Of a stretch of 64,000 nt of DNA, positions 26,013 through 38,584 are shown one piece after another (the first letter of the stretch is position 1; the number at the start of each line of letters is the position of its first letter). The position numbers were made by a program, and so were the translations under genes. Origin of the DNA: Rhabdornis inornatus (lineage: Eukaryota > Chordata > Aves > Passeriformes > Rhabdornithidae); contig VWZS01004380.1 of NCBI GenBank assembly GCA_013397075.1, positions 744,001 through 808,000 of the forward strand, read 5' to 3'. Under the pieces are notes generated by a model, which did no database searches, was not told where the DNA came from, and saw only the letters and a program-made list of their open reading frames with translations.

Positions 26013-27071
26013 TAGTGTTTTCAGCTTGGATGTGAATTTATTGTTTACTGCAATCCAGATTTTCTATCTATTTGATAGGTAAATAGCATGGGTTGGTTTC
26101 AATAGCAGAAGCATGTGTTGGTTCATGGAATGCAGTGGCCATAAATTGGAATAAGCAGAAAGTTGCTAAGTCTGAAGGTTGGAAGATTCTGGTACTACTG
26201 AAATTTTATCATGGTAGTAACTTGGTGTAGTAATATACCAGTATGAGGTACTTACAAACCTTTGAATTAATTGTAAAAGATGAAATATGGATAGTAATAG
26301 TCTATGAAATGCAGCCTGCTTTGGGAGCTCTCATGTTTCCATTTCCCAATTAAGAGCCTACATAGAAAAATAATTATAAGAAAATACTAAGATCTGTCAT
26401 CTCTCTGGGGAGATAGGCTGCAATTTGATGAGAAATCACTACACAATCATAACCCTGTACTGATTTTATCTGACTGGTCACCTGCTAAAAATATAGTGGT
26501 TATTTCCTGTACAAGACAATTATGTTCTATCTTAATAGGATGGAATTTCCCTCCATTTTTCCACTCTGCTTTGAAGCCCTCCATTTGGTTTGATGTAATT
26601 ATTAGTCATTTATACATGATGAAAGTTTCTCTGTCTTCAGGAGTCTTCTGTTATGGGCACAAAGGAAAACTGAGCTTCTACAAGGTATTTCTGAAACCTG
26701 ATTACTGGTTAGGCTGGGGTGATTTGGAATTAACTTCACTTCCTGTGATGTAAGGAGTTGAGTAAGGAAGTACATATATTTTTTATCCCTTTTTTTTCAG
26801 ACTTACATCTTCTTTAACTTCTTTATATACAAATTAATGTAGAGAAGTGAACAATGTGTACGCTAATAGTTGTGCCATTGATGGCAAAGAGCTGTCTGCA
26901 TGACTAAAGGTTAAAGGATGTAATTTTAGTTAAGCAAACAAATTTATTGAACACTATATAAAGCCTGTATAATTTTTCCAGCTTAATTTCATTTATCTTT
27001 GGGTGCTGCAGAAGCAGCTGGGATGAGCTGCAAGTGAAGGCTTAGACACAGGTGGAATTGTCTGTACTCCC

Positions 27072-27088
27072 CAGGGGGCAGCCCCCTG
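27072..27088. repeat. GC palindrome with CTCF/AP-2-like core
   Basis: CAGGGGGC (27072-27079) and GCCCCCTG (27081-27088) are exact reverse complements separated by a single A. The AGGGGGCAG core resembles the right half of the CTCF motif on both strands, but the left half matches poorly. The palindrome also resembles AP-2-type GCC/GGC half sites. The palindrome is certain. Factor binding is only a possibility. Confidence 0.6.
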
Positions 27089-29317
27089 AAGTGCATCATG
27101 TCATCCACACCAGGTTTGGGGGCATGGATGCCACAGCAGTTCCTGCATGAGCTGCACTTCCAGCCCATCCTGCTGCCTCCCACAGAGCACGCCACTGTGG
27201 CCATAAGTCAGCACGTTTTTGGGTATGAATTCCCACTGTTCTTGCCCTGCCATCAGTGGGTGCCTTCTCCAGTGCTATTCTCATGGTCCTCCTGCTCAGC
27301 AGCCACCAAGACTGCTCTCCTCTATGGTCATGTTTCCAAAAGGCAAAATTTAATTGACACAGAACAAAAGGGCTCTAATGGAAAAAACCTCACCAACTCC
27401 TGAAATAAAGAAGAGATTTAATGTTCCCACAGTTCTCCTTAGCATTATCACATTCTCTCTGTCTCCTTTGCTATGCAACCCCTAGCAAGGAGCAGTTTGT
27501 AGGGGAAAAAGATCATCAGAGAATTCCTCATATCCTTTGCATCTCTCCTTGGATTTCACTTCAGAGAGAGGAGAAATCTTATGTGGTTGTAAATCTTCTA
27601 GTAATCAAATACAGCCATTGGAGATCATTTATGTGTTACACTTTTCCCCTCCTAATTTGTATTTGTGATACCATATTGACATGAGGAATCATAACATCTA
27701 ATGTGCCTGCTATGAATTCAAACTCTGTCATGAGAAGGCAATTATAGCTGGTTTTTCAGCATCCTGCCAGAAGTTCCTAATCATATTGCTTAGTAAGTTC
27801 TCAGTGTTTGGCTCTTGCAAACATAGAACATAAAAGTAAATGTGAGGATATCTTCTGCTTTATCTTTACTTATATCCATTCTTTAGATAGTAATTTCTCA
27901 GCTCACTCTGATACCAGATTCTGCTTTTTCAGGCCAGAGAGATTAATTTCCTGGAATTTCAGCTTTCAGGTAGAAAAATCTGGCAGCCACAGTAGTCATA
28001 ATGAGTGTTTTATCTTGTGCTAGAAGGTCTGAAATTCCACTCTCAGTTGCACTTCTGCAACTTGGTGGGATCACAGGTGTGTAACAGCCAAATCCTGTAC
28101 AGCAAATCTAAATTTTATTCCTTCCTCACTGCTTCTTTAACTCCTTGTTTAGCTTATGAAGGGCTGTGATTTTGTGACAGCATGTGTGAACAACGGTTAT
28201 CTTTATAGACCTGTGGGGCTTTGACAGCACTTTCAAGCAGCTGTGACCAAGTTTTTCTTTAATACAAAACACCAAACAAAGAAATTTTGTCATTTGCAAA
28301 AACTGCCATGAATGTAAAGACATTGTCCTTGCCATGTAACAGCTTCATGGGTCATGTCTCTGATACGTCATCCAAGTATTAAGGGAACACAATGAAGATA
28401 CTGAAGTGTTTTGTTTCACTCCTGCCTTAACAGTATCTTTTAGTCTAGGTCTTCAGAGTTATGCTACTAGATTCCAGGAGGTTTTGCATACTAAAGACAT
28501 AAAAACCTTGGCAAGGTCTAATACTCTAAAAAACATATAAACATATAGTCTCAATTTTAAGAGTTTAATTAGAGTGCTGGAAGATTTGCAGTATTTCCAG
28601 AATTTGAACTCTTAATGGGTTTTCATTAAGTTTTTCTGCTGATTTTGGAAGCAGGAAAAATTGAAGAAGAGTGCTGACTAACTTTCATTGTTTCTCAGGG
28701 CCTTGAGTAGAATACCTGGTTGCCTTACCTTGCAGTTTCTGTACGGCAATACTGTGAAAAAGCTTGAGGGTGATTGCATCCAAATGAAGGTCTGGACAGT
28801 GTTGAAGGTTTAGACATTCTTCTAAATATTTTTCTTTTTCAGCACTGCTATGCCATGCCATTATTCTGATGCTTGTGGTGAAACTAGGTCTTCATAACAG
28901 CATCACCACTTCCCTTTGATTGCTGTGGACCTGACTCTGCAGCTTTTTCACATCTGATGGAAAGATAAATAATTGTTTGCTTGTAAGATCCATCTTTACA
29001 ATTAGTACTCCTTGGCTGATGTCCCAGCACAGTCTTTTCCATCCATCTTCAACTTTCTGTTTCAGCCCTTTTCTGCCTTTACTGAATAAACAGGCATTTC
29101 TCTTGATGTAGACATGCCAAGCTGTGCCCCCACGCTGGCAGCAGTTGTGTACAGCCAGGTTTCCTCCCAGCCCCTTCCAAGCTTACAGCACCTGAGTGGC
29201 TGGCAAGAACCCTGTAAGCAGTGCAGTGGATGGTCCAGAAGCAGAGCTTAAAATCCTCTAAACATTTTTCAGAGCATGACTGGTGTAAAAGCTGGAAAAG
29301 GCTATCATTATTGTTAT

Positions 29318-29700
29318 TTATTGTCTACATCAATGACATAGACAAAGGGATCGAGCACACCCTCTGCAAATTTCTCAGATGACACCAAGCTGAGTGGTGC
29401 AATTGACACACCTGAAAGGTGGGATGCCATCCAGAGGGACCTGGACAGGCTCAAGAAATGGGCCCATGGGAATCTCATGAGGTTTAAGAACATCAAGAGC
29501 AAGGTCCTGCACCTGGGTTGGAGCACCCCCAGTATCAACACAGTCTAGGGGATGAACAGATGGAGAGCAGCCCTGCAGGAAGGACTCAGAGGTGCTGGTG
29601 GATACAAGGCTGGACATTAGCTGGCAATGTGCTCTTACAGCCCAGAAAGCCAATTGTGTCCTGGGCTGCATCCAAAGCAAGTCAAGAGCAGCTGAGGAAG
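29318..29700 (+). mobile_element. CR1 LINE internal fragment (reverse transcriptase C-terminal part), decayed
   Basis: The DNA follows the CR1 ORF2 consensus for the palm-to-thumb part of the reverse transcriptase. Recognisable blocks include ATCAATGACATAGAC, GATGACACCAAGCTGAGTGG, GGGATGCCATCCAGAGGGAC, AAGGTCCTGCACCTGGGT and GCCCAGAAAGCCAA. The copy is broken: an extra base just before the GATGAC that encodes the Asp-Asp of the catalytic FADD-type motif shifts the frame and brings a stop at once, and more stops follow. It lacks both the 5' part and the CR1 3' tail, so both ends are truncated or eroded. It is an inactive relic of a host LINE. The end near 29700 is approximate. Confidence 0.92.
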
Positions 29701-31318
29701 GGCCATTCCTGGGCTAGCCATGGCTGGAAACCTGGAGGAATCCCTGTCACAGACATTTCTTCCCTGACACAGATTCTCAGCAGAAGTCTGTGCACCCACT
29801 CACCTGGTGTGTTTAACTCTGAGATTTGCTCTGCATGTTAAAACAGGTCCTTGCTTCTTTTTGTGGCAAGGTTTGCTGTTCACACATGCAGGGATGGGGC
29901 CAACACACCACAGCCTTACAGCTGGACCCAAGTGATGCTGCACTGAGGCTGTGGCCCAGATATCACAACTGCATGAATGCTTCCTCCAGAAGATAAGTGA
30001 AACAATAAAAACAGAGTAAAGAATTTCAGTCAGATTCTGAAGTCTATTATTGTTATGTTTCTATTGATTATATTCCTGTCCATCTCTGTCACCAAGTCAC
30101 AGGAGATGAATGTTGCAAATCTGGAGTTTATATCAGATTCACAGGACTCACTGAAGAGGTCTACCATTTCTCTAGGTGGGTTTTTATCTGGAGGATATGT
30201 CCTTCAGCTAATCTTCAACCTACGCTCACTTGTCAGGATGCAAAAAGCCTTTGCTAATTGGATTGCTGTGGTGTATTTGTTGACAGTTTAGTTCTCAAAT
30301 GCTGTTCATGGCCTGCAGCCTTCACAGCAATCTGCTATCCGTTTTCTTAAACCTAGGCAAAGAGTTTTATCACATTACCCTCATCCTGAAGTGCATAAAC
30401 TAGCTACTGTTTAAAGTTCCACAGTTTTCTCAGTCATGTCCAAACCCTCCTTGCTCTCACCCCAAGTGCTGCATGTGGGACGGTCTTTGGTTCAGCTGAC
30501 CTGCTGCAAGTGCTGGGGGTTGCCTCATCTGGAGCCTTGTGTCTTATCTCCCTTGCCCGTGGAAATATTTGCACTGATCAAAGTCCTTTGCTGTCATGTG
30601 GAAGCCTAGCTACAGACTTAATGCTGTGTTTGTTCTTTTTAATTAGTTTTAGAATTATTTGACAGGACTCATGTTTTTTCTGGGTGATCCTGCAGTGGAG
30701 GCATGGTGGGTGCTTTGTAGAAGCAAGTAGCAGATCACACACCAATGTAATCACTTAGCTCTGGCTTCAGAATCTACCTTAGTAATTAATCTCCAATATA
30801 CTTATGAATTCAGTTCTTCCAAACAGTTCCATGTCTAGGAAATCCTCCTTACTGATTACAGCTTATCTTCTTTTGCTTCTCCCTAAGACAGCTGTGGGGC
30901 TGGCTGCTTCTTCCCTTCATTTAGCCACTCCCCTCATTTGTCAGCTGAAGAGTCTATCACTGATCATTTTACGCTTTCTCCCCAGATTTTGATAACAAAA
31001 AAAGAAAGTAAAAGTAGCATGTAGCTAAAATTCAGTAACCAGATAACTTGGGCAGTAACCTGTTTTAGGATGTTTCCATTCTCACATTTTTACACTTGCT
31101 GGCTCCTAATGCCCTTGGTGTCTGTGAGATCACGCTGGAATATGGAGAGAAGGTAGGTTTTGGGCTGTACAGCACCAAGTCAAGGCTTGTGGACATCAGT
31201 CTGCAAGCACAGACTGAGGTGGGACAGGGTTGCAGCTGTGGGACAAGTGCTGCCCCAGCTCTTCTGCAATGCAGGTGTTTAGTAGCTAGCCCTGATGGCC
31301 AGGTATAACCTCAGGATG

Positions 31319-31370
31319 TTTGGGGTCAGAAGGGACCTCTGAAGATCAGCTAGTCCAGCCCCCCTACCAT
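31319..31370 (-). mobile_element. Short CR1 3' remnant (minus orientation)
   Basis: The blocks AGAAGGGACCTCTGAAGATC and AGCTAGTCCAGCCCCCCTACC match the reverse complement of the 3' region of a CR1 subfamily. Only about 50 bp is recognisable and the terminal octamer repeat is missing. Confidence 0.75.
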
Positions 31371-33053
31371 GGCTAACATTGATTTCAGTCTCTTTTTTTT
31401 AAGTCGAATTTCAATAAATACCTGTTGTGAAAATAACACATCTGAGCCTGACCCCATGCCCAGCTAAGCTCCTGTTTGCTGTCAGGCTTTGTGTGAGCAA
31501 GGCAAGCTGCTAGCCTGGCACGGGCACCTGCCTGCCTCTGGCACCTGACCTGTCTTCCCACCCCTTGGCAAGGAAATGTGCTGAGTATGAGCTTATCAGT
31601 GGTGTCCAGTGGCAGAGAGACACACAGGGAGCACCTCAGGTTCCCTCTTGGCATCCTGGGTAACAACAGAGTGGTCCAAATTTAGGATTCGCTTTATTCA
31701 AGTGCATGTGAAATTTCTTTTATTGTATTTCGTTGTGTATGATATTGCTCGGTCAATTTTGAGCAGTTTCTTGAATGATTTTCCTGGTTTTATGTTGATG
31801 GTATTTCTGTTACCATATCTAAATGGGAGACAGAATTCTCCCACACTTTTTGAAAACCTTTGTTATAGCACATTTTCTTATCATCGTTGGTAAAACTAAA
31901 ATAAAAAATGTGGGAAGTGAAGCGTAATTAATCAAAATGGAGGTATTTGATATTATAATTGCATAGGTACATGTAAAACCCCTCCTCACTGATGTAGCTA
32001 AATTCCCACACACTGTCATAATTGTGAGCATATATATGCATTGCAGATCATTGGTCTGACAGAAATTACACTCATGGAGGTTTTTTTTCATTAAAATATT
32101 TTAAAAAGCAGTATATTAAACAACAGCGAATTTGTCTGTGACTGTAGTTTACAATTGTGTTTTTATTAATTTAGCCAAGTTGAGCCTTGTGTAATGTGAG
32201 ATTTGGGGGTATTTTTCCCATTTTTTAATTTCAAAAAAGTTAGCTGGATAAAATTTTAAGCTGTGCAAGTGCCTTCTCATTACCCAAACATACACTTGCT
32301 AAATGTCAAAACAACCCATATGTTAGACTACCCCTTAAATGGTGGTGGTTTTTTCTCACTGAAAACAAATCAGATAAGAAAAGAAGGAGAAGAGAAAGGA
32401 GGAGAAAAAGCCTGAAAACTTGCCTATAAGTTATTTGTGCAGAAGATAAAATCATAATGAGGTAGTATTTTTTTCCAGTATACCTTATGTTCTGAAAATC
32501 CTCTCACAGTGTTCACAGCAGATCAGAGGTGAAGACAAAAAAATTTCCAGGACATCTGAAGTGAAATATTCTAGATCTTGCAAAACAAAAAAGAGATTTA
32601 GCTTCCAAGGATCAAGGTAATGGGGCTCCTTTTCTCCTGTCTGCAAATAAAAAACTGGGAAATAAAACTGGGAAGGGGTAAGACTAAATTGTGAAAAACA
32701 TGTTGGACTTCTGTATATATTTATAATTCCCAAATTAGACATTTTTTTTTTCATCAGTGGATAAACAATGGGAAAGTGGCAGGAAGGATGGTTGGGTGTA
32801 GAGATGAGGGTATCAGGATGATATCCTGGCAGGAAGGAAAAAAGCATAAAATAGTTTCTTGTGTCTCTGTTCTTTGTGTTATGATGATTGAAAGTTTCGA
32901 CAGTTGAGCACCAGACTGAGGCACTTGGCCTTGAACATCAAGATAATTACAGTTGTGCAGAGCGTGGTGGGAACCACAACTTCATTGTTGTTGCAAATGC
33001 TCTTTTGTTTAGAGCATCATGGTTCAGTGCCTGCATGCCAGCCCTGCTCCTCC

Positions 33054-33112
33054 CGGGGCGGGTTTTGTTCTGCGACCCGCACTGTACGCTGCCCCCGAAA
33101 CGCAGCTTCCAG
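33054..33112. promoter_or_regulatory. Short CpG cluster inside intron 2
   Basis: Seven CpG dinucleotides lie within about 60 bp (CCCGGGGCGG at 33053-33062, GCGACCCGC at 33072-33080, then ACGC, CCCGAAACGC). AT-rich, CpG-poor intron surrounds them. The sequence shows no reading frame linked to CELSR1. Unmethylated status or regulatory activity is inference. Confidence 0.3.
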
Positions 33113-35989
33113 AGCAGCCACCATCTGAATTCTAAGTTTCTAAAAATCGAGATGAAGGTACTGTACTTCAGGCTGTTTCTCAAATTCTCCATAGAGAAGC
33201 ATATGAGACCTTTTATACAGCATTTTCATGTAGTATAATTAAAATGCATGTTTTAATTAGATAGGCCAGCTTCAAAGGGTCAGCACAACTGATGTTCATA
33301 TTGTAAGAAAGATGAAGATATGAAAATGAATGCCTTATATTAATAATTAAACACATTCTGATTGACACAATGAAGTGTATTAACTCTAATAAGATGGTAA
33401 TCATTTAAGGTTACTTTAAAATTGAATGGTATTTAACAAAAAGGCTGAATTTTAATTCACTGGACTGCTGTAAGCAGAGTTAAGTACAAGCTGTGAAAGC
33501 TGGCTTGATTAATTTTTTATGAGTCCATTTAAAAATACTTTTTAAGACAGTAACTTTTGAATTTCCATCTGTTCTGTAGGTTTAAAAATACATGGACTTT
33601 GAGATTTTCTGTACAAGATGTGTGTGATATTACAGTCCCTTTTTCATGACTCATTAAGAAAAAGTCAGTTTCCCTGGTTAAGTTGCTTTTTGTTTTCAGT
33701 TTGTGTTCCTGCATTGTGTACGAAATATTTTTGAGGCTACCGAAACATAAGATTACGGGATTATTTTTTTAACCCTAATCCTTTTAATTTGACAAGCAGT
33801 GGGGCATTTTTGATTGCTTTTTTTTTCAGAATTTTCTTTCAATGTATGACAGTGAGAATTTGATGGGCATCAGATTGTTTTACCAGTGCTATTTATCCCA
33901 TGATGCTAAACCACTGAACTATGATTCACAGTAAAGACAGTTAGACAGTGCTTTTACGTATACTTTTCTTTTAAGCTGATACTTCTCATATAAAATAAAA
34001 ATATAGAGCTCTGAACTCCTAGCTTCCTAACACATACTCAAAATAGTAGATTGACTTTATGGTTTTCTGTTGCGTTATTAATATTTTATGGCTTACCTTC
34101 AGTTATTCTCACTAATTGGCCATTACACTTCTTTCCACCAGAGCTTCTGGGACCACCTAGGATGTTAAGGGGCATGATTTGATTTGAGGTCTGCCTGGTT
34201 CTAAATTGCCGTGATATTTACCATAGCACTGGATTACACAGAAAATGGGAGAGTGAGATTTTCCTGTGAACACTTCTAATTTATGGAAAACACAAAATGC
34301 AGGCTCTCACCAGCCTTCCTTTAGCGGAGATGTGCTGTTAGCTGCTTGTGCAGTCAGTCCCAGCAGGCTGCTGGAGACAAGGGGAGATGGCTTCTTCTGT
34401 GTTTTGTCTCCTGTGAGCTGAATCATCATTTCTGTAACAGTTACATGGAGAAAATTAAGTGAGATCCTAGTGAAATAAGGGCTGAACTCTCCTAAAGAAA
34501 AGAGCAATGTTTGCCCTTGAAAAGGAGACATTGATCTTCTTTTCTGCTTATTCTTTAGCCTTCATTTTTCTTTTTCTTTCTGAGAGCAGTTATTTGCAGG
34601 TGTGTTGCCTTTTTGAACTGCTTTGAAATGCTAACTTGATGAAAAACAAGTGCTAGAGTTTTGCTCTTGCCCACCAATTTAGAAAGTGGGAGTTGTAAGC
34701 CTTTGGTGATTTCTGTGGAAAGCAGCTTAGGGAAACCAGGCTGCAAGTGAGCAGGAAGCCTGATGGTGCCTGAAAGTGTGTCTGGTTTTCCAGCTCCTGA
34801 GTTCCTGTTGATAAAAGATGTTATTGCACACACACCCCTGCCACTGCCACCACACCTTGCTTGCTTTCCTCATTCACATAAATAGTTTAATGTATTTTGA
34901 AAAGCCCAGTGTGAGGCTGAAACAGCCTGTGGAACAGCAACCTCGTGGAGTTAATGGTCCTGGTGGTGGCATTTGGTGCCCAGGAAAAATTTCAACTCTG
35001 TGGGATGAAATAATCTTTCTTGCCACCTGAGCAGAAGCACAATGAGTCTGTCCCCTTCCTCTGTCTCACTGCTGCCCATGGAAGGAGGTGAGAACTAGGC
35101 CTGGCAGGTGGTTCCCATGCTGAAGTGCCTGCAGGCATGGAGATGCAAATATGGATCAGCCTGCAAAGGTTGTCCCAAAGGGAATCTGTCCTGCCAGCCA
35201 TGGTGGCTGCTCTAGCCTTTGATTGTCTCCATGTGCTCCTCCTCGAGTAACACTCCTGAAGAGGAATGAAGGGGCACAGAGAGCTGAGAAAACAAAATAT
35301 AATATCAGATGAATATATAGTAAAAGTAGAGAGAGATTGTGCCTCTCAAAAATAAATGGAGGGAGCGATATTCCTTTGTCAATGAATGTGTTAGCAAAGG
35401 GGTGCTTTGTTCTTACACCTCCAGCTTCTTCACTGGTTTTAAGGTGGGATTTTTAGGAAGAGATTTATTCCAAGTAATTGCAGACAAATGCAAATTGCAG
35501 ACACAATGGCATAATCTAGTTTGAGATTTATCTTTGACATCTATAATAATGTTATCCCCCTGATAATACATCCAGAGATAAAGCTTAGGCTTTTATTGAA
35601 AGGCACTGTTTCATCACCATATCTTACACAAAATCACTGCAATTTGCATTATGATGAATTGTCTTACATGTTAATCTGCCCCAGAGTTCAATATAACTGA
35701 AAATTTTTGTGCATTTCTCTTTTCTCATGTGTAGATTTGTGTTTAGCTCTGTGAGAGAGACAGAACCTAAAACATCTCTAAAGCTTTACCTTGCAGGTCA
35801 AATGCAGAAGGAGATGACACCTTGCTAGGGCCCTGTACATTACAATAAATGGTTCAACAATTTAGAGAGCTTAGCAACCATTGTAAAGTCAGCCAAGAGT
35901 AAAGATTAAGATGTTAAGAAATTATCCACTGAGGCCCAATAGGGCAAAATTTGTTGTAAAGGAAGTGTGGCAGGATAAAGGCTTGGATG

Positions 35990-36030
35990 CCAAAGGCCTT
36001 TTCCAACCAAAATGATCCTGTGAGTCTATG
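35990..36030 (+). mobile_element. CR1 3' end remnant (plus orientation)
   Basis: The string GGCCTTTTCCAACCAAAATG followed by ATCCTGTGAGTCTATG is a diverged version of the CR1 3' terminus, normally a TTCCAACCCAAA-type block plus ATTCTATG octamers. Little of the element body is recognisable upstream. Confidence 0.7.
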
Positions 36031-38532
36031 TTTTTTTCTCCTCCACCACATCTAAAGCATTCCAAAACAGTGCTTTTCCTCGGCATTTCCTCGAAAGCCT
36101 GGGGGTGATTATGTCTGGTGCTGTGGGAGCAGGCAGCAGGGGGAAACCAGACACATTGTGTGCACCCCTGCCCACTGGCCCAGTGCAGGACACCAGTGCC
36201 CAGGTTTCACATGGGTTTGCCATTGAGGATGTGCCCCACCTCGGCAAAACAACCATCTGGGGCTTTTTTGGGAGGTACTGGCACCAATCCATGGGTTGTA
36301 AAATCATGAGTTACCTCTTTTCTTTTCCAAACCATAAGGTGGGCTTCAGAATTGGGTGTTTTCTTAAATGGAGAATATTTTACTGTGGCATCTGGCTCCT
36401 TCTTCACCATGGCACTGTCAGGAAAAAACAAAAAATCACAGTACTTTTGATAAATCTCACTTGCACTTCTGGTGCTCACACTGTTCTGGCCTCATGGCTG
36501 GAAGGTGAAAAGTGAGTTGCCTGGTGTAGATAGAGTGGAAACGTAATGCCTGGGAATTTTTAATCCTCAATAAGTACACAAGGAAGAGAACACAAGTATT
36601 CAGTTGTGACTTTTGTCTATGCTCTGTTCTTGCTGGCACTGGTGGAAATCGTGTAGGAGAATGAGGTTCAGTGATCATGCAACATATCATCTTGAGAACA
36701 TGCTCATAATTTCTGAAATCCACAGACTAATTCATTTCTCCAACAGATGTGCCCCAAATATCACTAATCCTCCTCAGTATTGTTTCTTCTCCCTCCCACC
36801 TCCCCCAATTATTCCTTCTCATTTAAATGCAAAAACACAAAACAACCCAAATCGTCAATCCATCCATCCTTCTCTGCAGGGTGTCTTTTGTTTTGCTTTG
36901 TTTTGTGACCAGGGAAGGGGAGGAGTCAGGGAGAATGGAACATCTTTGCTCAGGGATGCTGCTCTAGGATCCTGAGCCTGGTTTGGGGCTCTCAGAGGGC
37001 CAGGCACTGTTGCAGTTGCTGCTCTGCATGTGCATTGCATCAGTGGGCACAGCCTGAAGCAGCTTGAGAGATGGAGACCTGCTTTTGCTGCTTTTGCTCT
37101 TGTAAAATAAAGTTTAGCTTGGTTTCCAGTGGGGAAGGATCAGCAAGTAGAATGGGGTCCTGGCCTCTCCCCTGCCTGTTTGGCCCATGGGATATTTTCA
37201 CAGTGGTCCTCCTTCTCCTCCCAGAAGCTTGCAGGGCTTCAGAGCAGCCAGGGTGCAGATGCTTTCCTTGAGGACCCTGGTGGGAAGAGGAACTGGGAAG
37301 GCTCAAGTAGCACCAACCTGTTGAGGTGTGAGTAGCAATGGGAGCTGCCTCAGAACAGTCAGCTTGGGCTGGAATTTGACCACCAAGAGCTCTCATGCGC
37401 CTTGGGGCCAGCAAATGACGCCCACAGCTTCAGAGGCAAATAAAAGAAAATAAAAAGCCTCTCATGTTCATCATTTTAAAGCAAGTCATGATTAAAAATC
37501 TTATTACGCTTGTTTAGCTGAGTCTTACGATTTTTGAAAATCTGAATTGTGAGTTATCAAGGATGCCTATGGGGAACTTCATGGAAGAAACACAGGGAAG
37601 GGAGAAGGGTGATGGTAAAGGAGGGGTATAAGATATATATAATTGTATCCAAAAGAGCAATGGTAAATCTGTACACTTTCTTCCCACCAGCTCAGAGCTC
37701 AGTGCTTATGGCCATGGAAAAACTAAAGCAGATCCAGAGGTAAAAGTATCTTATTATAGAATCATTTCTACACATACCCTCGGAGAACTACTTGGCAAGC
37801 TATATACATAGTGTGACAGGAATGTTTTTGCTGTTACATTACTTACTGGTATAAGGTCAGGTTATTCTTTTGTGAATATGTAATATTAAATCTGGAATGG
37901 TTAGCAACTGAAATTCTGCAGGACAGCTGTCACTGCAAGTCAGCAGTTTGAGTGTGTATGTGTAGAGTATGTGTAGGTATTTGTGTATTATTTTACTCTA
38001 ACCTGTTTCTCATAATATGACTTTATAAGTCAGAAAGCAGCAAAGAAAGCAAAAGAAAGGAGGGAGACTCTAAAATAGACCTTAAGTTGGTGTTTCTCCC
38101 TATAAGAGGATTTGGGATAATTTTAATTAACCTAGATTAGTCCCACTTCTAAAAACATAAACAAATAAGCAAAAGAAAAGACCAAAATGTATTTTCAAGT
38201 TTAAAGGTTTAATATCAGTGTCATTTAGAAACCTCACAAGGTCATGACCATCAGTGTCAGTAGTATGGAGTCTGCACAGCCTCTCTGAAGTGGCAGTAGG
38301 GGTTTGGCCCTTGATTTCTAAGGAACCCAGATTTTATATCTGTTACTCAAATAACACTTCTGAGTCACTCATGTAAAATGGTACATGAATTTAGTTGTCC
38401 CCTAATTAATCCCTGTCTCTAGTATACTAGTGGCTTCTAACTTCTATTTGATCCTGCTTCTCCATCATTCAGAACGAGTTGGCTAACGTTTCTGGGTAGC
38501 TGCCCTCTAACTTCTCTCATAAACCCAGTAGA

Positions 38533-38584
38533 TGTTTGTTTGTTTGTTTGCTTGCTCGCTTTCTTGCTTGCTTGTTTGTTTGTG
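38533..38584. repeat. (TTTG/CTTG)n tetranucleotide microsatellite
   Basis: About 13 tetranucleotide units alternate between TTTG and CTTG-type variants, with interruptions (CTCG, CTTT). It is an imperfect microsatellite and probably polymorphic. Confidence 0.9.

Noticed and set aside
30055..30291. 78-codon ORF with a signal-peptide-like N-terminus
   Set aside because: The hydrophobic start comes from T-rich intron sequence. There is no cysteine pattern, homology or promoter support.
37752..37766. TATAGAATCATTTC, resembling the CR1 terminal octamer
   Set aside because: Only about one octamer matches and no CR1 body follows on either side.
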